From assembly GCA_037903475.1 (NCBI GenBank), contig JBAJFG010000479.1, positions 2,900,501 to 2,964,500 on the forward strand: a stretch of 64,000 nt of DNA, read 5' to 3'. The translations under genes and the position numbers were made by a program. Shown in pieces: positions 24,586 through 36,500 of the stretch (its first letter is position 1; every line of letters begins with the position of its first letter). This DNA is from Ancylostoma caninum (Eukaryota > Nematoda > Chromadorea > Rhabditida > Ancylostomatidae). The notes below the pieces were generated by a model that had not been told where the DNA came from, ran no database searches, and saw only the letters and a program-made list of their open reading frames with translations.

Positions 24586-27500
24586 ATGGGAACTGGAAAA
24601 GGTGGCGGTGACAATGTTGTCGTCGCGGTCCGCGTACGACCATTCAACGATCGCGAAAAAAGTCGAAAAGCTCAGCTCATCATTGATATGCCGGATGGAC
24701 AGAGGACATGCATACGGTAAGAGATTTAGCCAAAGAGTTTGCCATAAAATTCTATAGCTCTATAGCTTGACTCGATTTATCAGTTCGTTCCGTATTTCAC
24801 CAGAAAGTCGACCACATATGGTCTGTCAGTCCAAAGGTGGCACCTGAGGTGACTTTGTCTGCAATTACGACTTTGTCCGCAGAATGCATCTTGGAGGAGA
24901 TTTTACTAAATGGCAGTAGGGAAACATCAGAGTGGAAGGAATCACACCACATACATGTCAAAAAAAAATGTAAAAAAATTTGATTATCTGGCCGACTTCG
25001 GGACGAGGTCGTAATTGCGGACAAAGTCGACCCAGGTGCCACCAGACTGTAGTTGAATTGACCGAGTTAAATTGAGCTTAGTTTAAAAAATCGAATTTCG
25101 AGTAATGTGAAATACCAAATACTCGAAAATGAAAACCAAAAATTGAGAAATCTGGAAGAGCAACCGCTTAAAAAAATTCAATTTTTGAATTGTCTGAAAC
25201 ATCGATTGAAAACTCCAAAACCAAAGTGGACTTAACTTTCGAGACAATAGCAATACATTGTCAGGAAAGCTTGGCAGCTTAGTGCGATTATCCAAACTAC
25301 GCGAAATATTCGAAACATTAACCTACATCTATAAATGCTATAAAGCCTGGAATCTTCATGGAAATAACCCCATTCCCCATCAATATGTCCCGAAGCCTCT
25401 AAATCCCTGCTTTTAAGTCAGTAAACTTCTCTATATTGGTACGGGATAGCTTTCAGTGAGTGCGGGGTTTTTCTCAATTCTAAAAAAATCCTGGATTTGA
25501 TGCATTATTTGCTTACCCATGGTAAACGTGCTGACGTATCCAAACCGAACATTTAACTGGCACCGATTAGCATGTTTAGTTATGAGATTACCAATCGTTC
25601 CAATGACAATACATCCAGACAATGGTGCTTCTTCTGCTAGTGTGGAATAGTATTTTGGGTTAGCTGTAGATGCACTTAAACACCGAATGATCGGTTGGAA
25701 AAGCGCTGAATTCTACCAAAACGTCAAAATTTTTGCTTTATTCGTTCACCTGCTTCGCCGCTTCCTCATCACAGTCTTCTGCTGTTATTCTTCCACTAAT
25801 CACCGTAGATGTAGCTAAACATTAGAATTATTGATATGAAGTGGAAGATCAAAGTCAGGCTAGAAAAGAGGAAGAAGGCACTGGTCGCTGTGAACGTAGT
25901 GGAGCGGAATTGTTGAGATTCGTATAGGATCTTACAGAGATCCAAACAATCCAGAGGATGAGAAGTGGTTCACATTTGACCACTCGTATTGGTCACATGA
26001 TGGATTCCAGGAGGAGAAAAACGGATATTTTTCTCCAACAGATGATAAATACGCGGATCAGGTAAGCATCTTTTACTACTTTGCACATAAATATGTACAT
26101 AGATTTGATCACGAGTGGACATGTGCTCATTCATAAGAAGGAACCTATATTAGCTTAAGTTCGTTCGTAGTAATGGCAAGCTTTCTGGAAATTTCCGCAT
26201 TATTTCAAAACATTCGTATTTATTGCGATAGGAAGAACAACGAATCAAAATCCTGGGAGCGGAGGGATTTAAGCTGGACATGCATGCTGTATCTTCATTT
26301 AGAAACGTGTATTTGCCGATTTGGGCAAGGGTGTCCTGGAAAATGCATGGGCTGGATATAACTGCTCCCTATTCGCGTATGGACAGACAGGAAGCGGCAA
26401 AAGTTACTCGATAGTTGGTTTCAAAAACAACAAAGGTGAGACGATTTTTCTCTTCGAAAAACGATTAAATTCCAGGATCCGAGTCCTCAAAGAAATATTT
26501 CGAGGTATTGTGCCAACATTTTGCGAAGAACTATTCAAAAAGATCGAGGAGAAGAAAGAGAAGGGCGGTCAATACGAGGTGTTCATCTCAATGTTTGAGA
26601 TTTATTGCGAAAAAGTTTGTTTTTACCTTCGTCCCCCACTTTTACATAGCCCTGCTTACAGCTAGTTTCAGATACGTGACCTATTATCCTCAAAGGAACC
26701 CCCAAAAGGAGGACTGAAGCTTCGTGAAAACCCAAAAACGGGGTTTTATGGTACGTATCCATTTTTTATTTTTGAGACGGGGCACTTGCTGCTAAAAAAA
26801 TATAAGTTTTTTCTTTCATTTTCGAAAAGAAAATTTATGTGTTCCACAATGGCGAACTCAGGAGAGGAGCGAACGGAAGAGGGGAGGGATGGGGGCAGGG
26901 ATGTGCGGAAGTAAAATTTTAAATCCCGTAAAACGTGAAACGGAAAACGGAAGGCCAAAAATGGGCGGAAAACGGAAAGCGTAAAAGGGAAAACGGAAAA
27001 TTCCGCACACCCCTGATGGGGGGAGGGTGGGAGGTTGGGCTCACTGAGAATGGGTCGCCCCATAGTGGCGGAGTCCCCAGTTTTTTTTTCACCCCTCCCC
27101 TCTGATTGCGATAAACTGCGTCCGCCATTGGTATCTAAACATCCTATGTTCGGCAGAAAACAGAATTCCGCGTGAACATTTAGGCACCTAGTCAAATACA
27201 TATGTAGATCGGGGTGTAAACGTGCGTAAATTCGAACAAATATTCGAAGATCTCGAAGTCCTGGTGATTCGAATCGCTCGAGGATCCAAAAAATTTGTTT
27301 ATTCGAATATCAAGACTATTCGTAAACGGGGGAAATTCGATAATTCGAAATGAGTGTGAAATGAACGTAGAAGGAAGTAAATTTGCATCTCCATTCCGTT
27401 TTTCAATGGTAATCCAAAGGTGTTTCTGCGCTTTTGCGCATCTGCGAATGCTCAACGTAAATAATGATTCTAAAAGTTGAAATGATCTGTTACTCGAATA

Positions 27501-30500
27501 ATTCGAAAACCATTGAAATCTGACTGTTCGAATAAATATTCGAAGGAAGAATTCGAAAACCAGTTTACCTGCTGCGTTGGGGATGTGTCCTGTAAATTCA
27601 CCTCGATGTAAAAAATGCCTTTCAGTGGAGAACCTATCCAGTTCACCAGTAAACTCGTACAAGGAAATTGAGGCAAAAATTGAGGAAGGTACGAAGAATC
27701 GAACGATCGCAGCCACAAACATGAATGCTACGAGTAGCAGGTACATTAACAGTTATAATCTTCCCCTTGAAGTGATGTCGTTGAACTTTTAAGTAATGAG
27801 CATTGGGCCTAATTTGGAATATTTTCATCACATTTTCAGCAATAAAATCCATTCAGAGCGCATACAATAGTGAAACTGCTGTTCGTGCAGAAGTCACCTA
27901 AATCTGGAGGAGGAACAACCACAAAGAAGTCCGAGATCAATCTAGTGGATCTGGCTGGAAGGTGAGGGCTATGGAAATATGGATTTGGGAATTGTCAGGG
28001 TTTTTTCTCCAAATGTTCTGAGGATTCGCAATTTCTGGTACACTAATCCTGAAATGAGCTCATCATTCTGCACTTAGAAGAGTCATTAACGAGCGTTCTG
28101 AATTTTTCATCAAGTTCAGCTGTTGTCATCTCATACCCGTTACGGGTAGACCTGATCAAATGCGAATCTTGTTGCTAAAAAGAAAATTTTATGGAATCAC
28201 ACTGTTATTTGTGTTTATAGTGAGCGTCAGAGAGACGCCGGAACAGAAGGAGACCGAATGAAGGAGGGAATCGTCATTAATCAGTCACTCTCAACGCTTG
28301 GAAGAGTGATCAAGGCTTTACATGAACAGCAGGGTAGCAAGGGCAAAAAAGTTCAAGTTCGTGACTACTCTCAGCTTCGTCAAGACTATTTTACCACGAA
28401 GGCATTAAAAATAACCATTTCCTCGACAGATCCCCTATAGGGACTCAGTGCTGACATGTCTTCTGAAGAACGCTCTTGGTGGAAATAGCAAGACTATTAT
28501 GGTGAGCCATCCAGTGAATTAAAGAGTATTGAGGATTTCCCAGAACAACCATGATTTTTTTTGTAAAGCCAACAGTTTTACAACTGTTTCAGATTAGGAG
28601 TTAGAGGGCTTTTATTCTGGACTAAACTGTTGTTCTATTTTTTTTTCAGATCGCAGCCATCTCACCAGCTGATATAAACTACGAGGAAACGTTGTCGACC
28701 TTGAGGTACAATTTTTTCAAGTTCTGGAAAGTTCATCACTACCTTAGCACTGACGTACTGAACCTTTACACTGTTACAAGTATATGGAGAGGTACATAGC
28801 TAGTTAGTGTTCACAGGGTATACAGAATCGCTACATACGATAGCGTTGGTGGAGTCGACATAAAATTCCAAGTTCCGAATATCCAAAAATTTACGGATTC
28901 CAAGAAATTCGACCAACTGAATTATCAAAATTCGAATGCTCGAAAGTTACAGGAAATCTCTGGAATGCGGTACACGCTCCAAGAAAGTTAACTATATACA
29001 TGATAGATGTGTAGGAAGCTTGGAGTTTCCAGCACTCAAAAATCCCTTGAATTGAGACTCCGAAAATTCTAATATTTGAAAGTTCCTGGGAAATTCTCGA
29101 ATGCAAGGATTATTCTCGAAAATTTCCGGATGCAAAACTCTGATGCATACTAGTGGCGGACGCACATAGAAACGCTTGGTCAAAGGAACATGGAGGAAAA
29201 GTGGCATCTCCGTTACTTTGGAGACCTGGAAGGGAAATAAAATCACAAAAATATCGATAATAATATTCAATAACTAAAAACAAATATTCAGTGAAGGATA
29301 ATAAAAGGCACCCGTCTTGTTCGTCGGCCACTGCTGTATGCATAAAATTTTATCTACTACACATATGCCCATTACTTATGCAGTAGAATAATTCTCGCTT
29401 GAATACAGCGCCGTTTTCTTATGCAATGGCATTTTTCAGAGATATTCACAGGAGGAGAAAAATGGCAAGATTATTTCTAAGAAACACATATCAAGCTCAT
29501 ATTTTTCAAGGTTTGCTGACCGTGCCAAAGCAATAAAAACAAATGCTGTAGTGAACGAGAACCAGACAGAACGCATTATGAGGGAACTACGAGAAGAGAA
29601 CGAGCGACTGCAACAACAGCTGAAGGGTGGTGGAGGTGGCAGTAATGTGAGATTATTCGGTATTTGATAACTTATGCATAATATCCAAGGATCCTAGACC
29701 ATATTGATTGTCTAGGAAGAAGTGGAATCTTTGCGTCGACAATTGGAGCAAAATCAAAAGGAGATGGCAGAGCTGGAGAAAACATGGCAGGAAAAAATCG
29801 CAGAAGAAGCAGCCAAGGTAAGATCAGAAAAAAATTATAATCTAGAACTCCATTAGTCCTTGAAAAGTGTTTTGCATAAGCATTACATGCACGTATTGGC
29901 GCCCATACTGAGGATGGGTAAATTAGGGGTGTTCCAACACGTTTTCTCTGGGTAATCTCAGGGAGGCATGCGGTCCTTGGTAAGATCAGATCTCTCCTGA
30001 AATATCTGCAGGCTCAATATCAGTATACCTTGACATTTTTGGTAATTATACAGTAAACGGGAAGCGATAGCCACAAAGAAGTGATCTAATCAAAGCAGGT
30101 TTGCTATTAACAGAACAAATTCAGCACAACGCATCAGCTGAGCGCATGGCGATTATGAAACAACGCCAAGAAATCCCTCATCTATGGAATCTCAACGAAG
30201 ATCCGGCTCTCACCGACGTCATCGTACACTTTCTACCGCCTGGCGAGATTACGATAGGTAAAATCAGTCCAAAAACTCTATTTAAGTGTGTTAAACAGTA
30301 AATGTCATCGCTCACGGATAGAGAAAGAAAATTAATGCTTTCTCAGCTGTTTGGTAGACGTACAGTCATGGCCAATCGTCATTGCACTGCAGAAAATGAA
30401 ACTGCGCCACCCATCTATGGAACGCGGCAGACCAGCTGGGAGCTGCGTTGTCTGGCATTGATGAAACTCCCTCTTTGAATATTGTTTCCACAGCTAATTT

Positions 30501-33500
30501 CTTTATCTGCGCGTATTTTTGCATACATTTACAATGTCGTGTATGAAAGGAACAATCCAGCTAGCGCGCGACAACTGTAACGCCCAGCTGGTCTGCCGCA
30601 GCGCATAGGTAATGCAACGCGACCTCGCTTTCTGCGATGCAATAATGATTGGTCATCACTGTATCTATTATTTCTCTCGTCTGCCTCAGTTCTACGAGGA
30701 GGCAACGCTTCAAGATGAGGAAGATAATTTATTCAGGTAACAAGACAGCTGATCCCGCACCAATGGTCCAACTCAACGGGCTATCCATACTTCCACAACA
30801 TGCGGTGGTTCAGAACACAAAGAACAAAAAGCTGGTACTTACAGCGTGTGAGGTGAGCTAGACCTACTGCATATTGATCCCTTAGGATTCTGAAACCCTC
30901 CTGCTCTTGGAACACAAGTGAAGCTCATTTTTTTTTTTCAAATTTTCATTTCTGTCGAATTCTACTATTTCAGGGTGCAGAAGTGCTCGTGAACGGAAAG
31001 AAAATCACAAAACCAAAGGAATTATCACAAAATGACAGGTTTGTACATGAGTATACAGTAAACACCAGTAGTTAAGGCGCACTACCACGCGCTTTGTCAC
31101 TTGTTTGGACAGGCTAGAACAGGAAGCAGGGGGATTGGGCGACAATGAAAACAGTGATATTATTAAAAAGCATGGACACGCAGACGATCAGAGAGTTACG
31201 TTGCTTGAAGTGCAGCGCGTGTGGGCGGGCTTGCACCACTGTGCCGAACGTACCCAAATTTACCCTTTACCTATCACCCATCAACATGTTTACCCACGCA
31301 TGACGCTGTCTATATCTACTCTGATAACTGTGCAGCACGAACGCAGCTCGAACGGCGTAATGGTTCGGTTAGAAACCCTGGCAGCAACGGTTGCCAGTTG
31401 CTGCCATTTTACCCTTGATTGCTGCCGTTCCTCAGCAATTGCTGCTAAAGGGCCAACAGATTGAGCAGCAATCGAGAAGAGGATGACAGCAACTGACAAC
31501 CGTTGCTGCTAGGGTTTGTAACCGAACCATTACGCCGTTCGAGCTGCGTTCGTCCTGCACAGTTATCAGAATAGCTGCTCCCCACGTATAAACATACCTA
31601 TAGATATGATGTCACCCACCCTCCCAATCATGCTTGTGAGCCCTGGAATCTTCGGTAAACAGCAAGTTGAATGGAAAATATAGCAAAAATATACAACTTA
31701 TTACAAATATGATGCCAAGAGATGGCAAAAAAACAGCTGAATGAAGGAATGAAAAAAAGGAAGTGAAAAACCTATTGTGGGCCAGTGGCGGACGCAGAAA
31801 GTGGGCGGGAGGGGGGACGTGGGAAAAAGTGGGGTCTCCGCCGCTTAGAGGACTCAGATGGAAAACAAAATTAATAAAAATATTAATCATAATAATAAAT
31901 AATAAATAAAAGTTATATTAAAATAATAATAAAAGTGAACAATTAAAAATTAACTAGTACAAGATTTTCATTCACATTGTAAAGTAATTTCGAAAATTTG
32001 GAGACCCATTCTCGGGTAGGGGGCGTCCCCCCTCCGTCCGCCACTGTTGTGGACATATGTGCTGAAATCCCATTAGAACTGGCAGAATGAGTATATACAA
32101 ACAACTCGTTTGAAATAACTTGTAAGTGCTAAACACTGACACCATTGAGGGTTTTGTTCGGAGGCAACCACCTGTACGTGTTCAACAATCCAACCAAAAA
32201 AGGAGCTCGGAAGGATATCACCTACGAAGAGGCACAGAAAGAAATTGCAAAAGGCGCTGGGATCGGTATCGCTGATGACGGTGGCAAAAGCAAGGGTGAG
32301 CTTTCATCTTCCACCTATATACCAGCTCCTCACCTCTCAGTCATTCCAGCCGATCTTATTCTCGAGGAGGAGCTCATCTCAACGATGCCGTTGGTCTACC
32401 GCGCTAATGCCATGGCTGTGGAGTTGAAGCGGAACGTGAAGTTCGAATTGGTACTGGTTTCACCGGAGATGAGAGGTCTACAGGAAGGGCTCACTGAGGT
32501 TGATTTTGGAGCAGTAAATAACTTTATTTCCCTAGGGAAAACATTCCACTCTTAGTTCACAGCTTCAGTCAACATATTACATAATATAATACTAATACGG
32601 TGTGCCTTCCTAATATATATTATACTATATCCTATTATACTATTATACTATATGTACTATACTATATCCTGGAAGATCAGCTTAGTATATCTCATCTATA
32701 CTCGAAGTTTCAGTGAATTCAGTTAGCTAAAAAATACTACTGTGCTATACTACTATCCTACGGTGTATTAAATTTATGTTTGAACTCATTCATTTTTGGA
32801 GTTTCAGCTGGCTCAATTTAATTTACTACGATAATACTACGATACCGCACCATCCTACTACGTATGTACCTCATTCATATTTAGAATTTCAGTCAATTTA
32901 ATCTACTACATGATGGTACTATACTATACTATGCACCATGTAGTACATCACATTTATATCTCGAATTCCAGTTAATTAACTGAACAATACTAATAATCCG
33001 TACAATCCACCACTGTATTATATCTCACTAACATATGTTTGGAATTTCGGCTGATACGTATTAACATGATAAAGTATAATGTATAATACATATACTACTA
33101 CATACGTATTATATATTATACTTTATCATGTTCTCCTCAAATTTTTGGGAAATACTCTCGCTTCTCTCTTACTACATGACACTACTACAATATCCTACGA
33201 TGTATTATATCTCGTTTATATTTAGCGTTTCAGTTAATTCAATCTGTCACATAATGCTACTGTACTATATTATTCATTATACCATTACACGTACTATATT
33301 ATCCACTATTCCATTACATATACACTTTACTATGCTACTACATATGTATTATATATTATACTTTATCATGTTCTCAAATTTTTGGGAAATCCTCTCGTTT
33401 CGCTCCTCAGGAATTACTGACGATGACCTGCAAGATAGGACTATGAATCTCATTATTTCTTCAGAAGAACATAAAAAATTGATTTCCCAACACGGCAATA

Positions 33501-36500
33501 TTCTTCCGGCAATTCTCTGAAGCACACTTTGAAACAGCTTCACTTCAGATCTGGGTCAGCGTCCACAACCTTACCGAAGACACACGATTCATGTGGGAGA
33601 AAGCACGATTCATGAACCGTTACTACGGTATGCAGGAGATGTACGAGAACAAACAGGATGGAGAGGAGTGGAACATGCCGAAGGCAAGAAACAGCCATCT
33701 TTCACGGCAAAGTCTAATTTACAAGTATTCTCTAATATCAAAATTATCTCATTTCAATCAATTATTCGCCTTTTTCTTCGGATCTACTATATGTGAACTA
33801 GTCTGTATTAAATTTTACTGCATGAGTATATTATAACATGTCACAACGCAAATATCAGTACTTTTTAGGACCGCGATCCATTCTATGAAGCTCCGGATTC
33901 AAAGAGTTTGTTGGGATCGGCCATCATATTTCTTCAACCCCTTGCTTATCTCATGGATTCTGAGGAAACGTATCCTATCGTGGATTTTACTGGTACATCA
34001 AAATTTAGTCTCAAAAAGTTGCAAACCAAGGGAGTGGACTCAACAACGGCTGGAAAACGGATCAGTGCTATTTCTTGCAGGAGAAGAGCTTGGCGAGCTG
34101 TCGGTGCTTCTAACACCCTGCAACTCGTCCGGAAAAGAAATGCTTGGAGAATACGTTGATGATCCAAAGGAGATTGTGAGTTCATACCACGCTGCACGAT
34201 GAGGGTAAATTTGGGTGGGTTGACACGTTCACCATGGGTAATCTTAATGATGCATCACATCCCAAACGTGTGGGCCATGGCTACCTCGGTACAATGTTGC
34301 CCAAATGTATACAAATGTTCTTAGCCAGCACAAAAATATGGTCGAAACAAACCTGTTCTACTGAAGTCAGTGGTACATTACTGCACAAAAAAGATTACGT
34401 TTCTTTTATACCAGGAAAATCCATTCGGAATTTTACCCCGCCAGACATTCTTCCACCTTTCTGTGATTGCTGCTGATCGACATCAATCGATATATCGACT
34501 TTTTGGAAGAGAAACGCATAGCTCAGCGTTATTCGAGAAATTAATCATTTTCACTACCTGGGCCCGGATGCAGCATTGATATTACCCTTAGTGAGTGTGT
34601 TAAAGGCAGAGGTCCACCTCATCTTCGTAGTTCAGCTAACAGCAGATTCTGCATCTCCTTGACATGCTGATTCCACTGGTATACATGGATTGTCTCAAAA
34701 CGGTCTTTAAACCCGTCTTCCGGTAAGGGGTCTGTAACAGTTTGCTAACCCGAGTTGACGTGTGAAGCTGTTGATCTTATCGATTGAACACGCCAAGACT
34801 CGTTGACCAACGCGGCAGCCGTGGCAGACAGCCAGCACAGCTTGGAGCGATCCTCCTCCGGGCTCCAAATTTTTACACAGTTCGTGCCTTTCAAAAATGG
34901 GGATTTAGTCGCTTCTGCACCTGTTGATGTACATCCCAGGGATCAACATGATGAGAAGGTCTAGGATATGTTGGTAAATCCAACAGGCAAAACGAGGTGA
35001 CCCTCTGCCTTTAACGCACACAAGTTCACCCTTCATCTGGCACCCATCAACATGTTCACCCAAGATGGGTAATCGTGCTCATGGTCACGAGATTACACAT
35101 TCTTCCACGAAAAAAAAAAACGTCCGAACATGCCTGATTTTAACCTTTTTCTAGCCATCATTGCGCTCAGAGGGGCCCCTCCCCGGAAAATAGGTCGTCA
35201 GGTTTTGAAATTACTTCACAAAACAAATGAAAATCTATTGTTAGTTTATTTTTGTTTATTTTAATTGTTATTCTTTGAAAAATATTTTCATTATTTCTAT
35301 TGTCCGTCGGGGACCCAAAGCGGCGGGAACTCCACTCCTCCCCCCCCCCCCCAACCACCCACTTTCTGCGTCCGCCGCTGATGTTTACCCACGCGCGACG
35401 ATGTCTATACCCAGCTGCTACCCATGGGTAATCATACCTGTGTTCAGCTATCCTTCCAATGAAGCATTCGGGTAAAGGTCGTCCATTAATATGTATTTTA
35501 CCCTCATAGGTAACCACGAACGTTGCCAATGGGAAGCAACAGGGCCAGGATGCATCATTGGAAGGATCTGTAATCTTATACCTGTGGATTACAGCTGGGT
35601 ATAGACAACGTCACGTATGGGTAGACGCTAATAGACGCCAGGGTATGGAGTAAATGTGAATGCGTTGACATGATTATCATCGGTAACCCCAGTGATGCAC
35701 CCAGGCCCAGGACGGTAAAGAGAGCACCACCCTCACGTGTGTCCATGAGTACAAGCACAATAGGACCCAATCGTGGACTGTGGTCCTTTCGTCTACGGAT
35801 AAGAGACAAATATCACTGAGAGGTCTCGTATGGACTTGGAAGAATTGGCTTTCACTATTCAGATCGGCAAGAACTACGGCTTCACGGTGAAAATACAGTC
35901 AGCAAGAGGTCTTCCACGACGAATCGACAAGGTAATCCCTGGACAATGGCTCCCAAAAAAGAGCCCTTCCGCTTCAAAACACATCGATTATCGATTTTTT
36001 TCTGGATTTAATATTGTTCAGAGCTCTTGCAAATATCGCTTTTTCGACGGTAAAGAAGTGGACACTGCACTTGTCGCTGGGAATAATCCTTCATATATAC
36101 ACGAGCAGACGTTCCAGTACAAATCTGTGTCATCCGAAGTGGGCATTTGAATCGAGGGAAGATGTAGCTGTTCAAAAATGTCTTCTTAATTTTTTTAGCT
36201 GGCAGATTACCTCCTCAACTCCAATCTGTGGATCACACTGTGGGGAACACAGAAAGCACGACAGTATCAAGCCTCCAGGAGGACACCGTCTGCTGTATCT
36301 ACTTTTGACCTACTTATCTGTACATTATCACAGCTACTAATCAACTGTTTCAGAGCAGTGAAGGCAAGCGACCGTCAAGGAAGAAAAAGGTAGCGAAACC
36401 ATCGAAGCCGGTTGAAGGAGAAAACGGCGCCGACAAGTCAGGGTAGGTCAGCGTTATACCGATAAAATGGGTTTTAGATGTCATGGTGCATTTTTTTCAC

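Noticed and set aside
26746..27746. Long minus-strand ORFs in a klp-6 intron
   Set aside because: They translate the ACGGAAAACGG repeat and the TTCGAA patch; the same peptides recur at 58904 and 60142 where the repeat recurs.
33411..33520. Extra klp-6 exon with [10 protein letters not shown]
   Set aside because: It looks protein-like and follows a good acceptor, but there is no GT donor before the next exon, and the neighbouring exons (GLTE and IWVSVHNL) join in phase without it.
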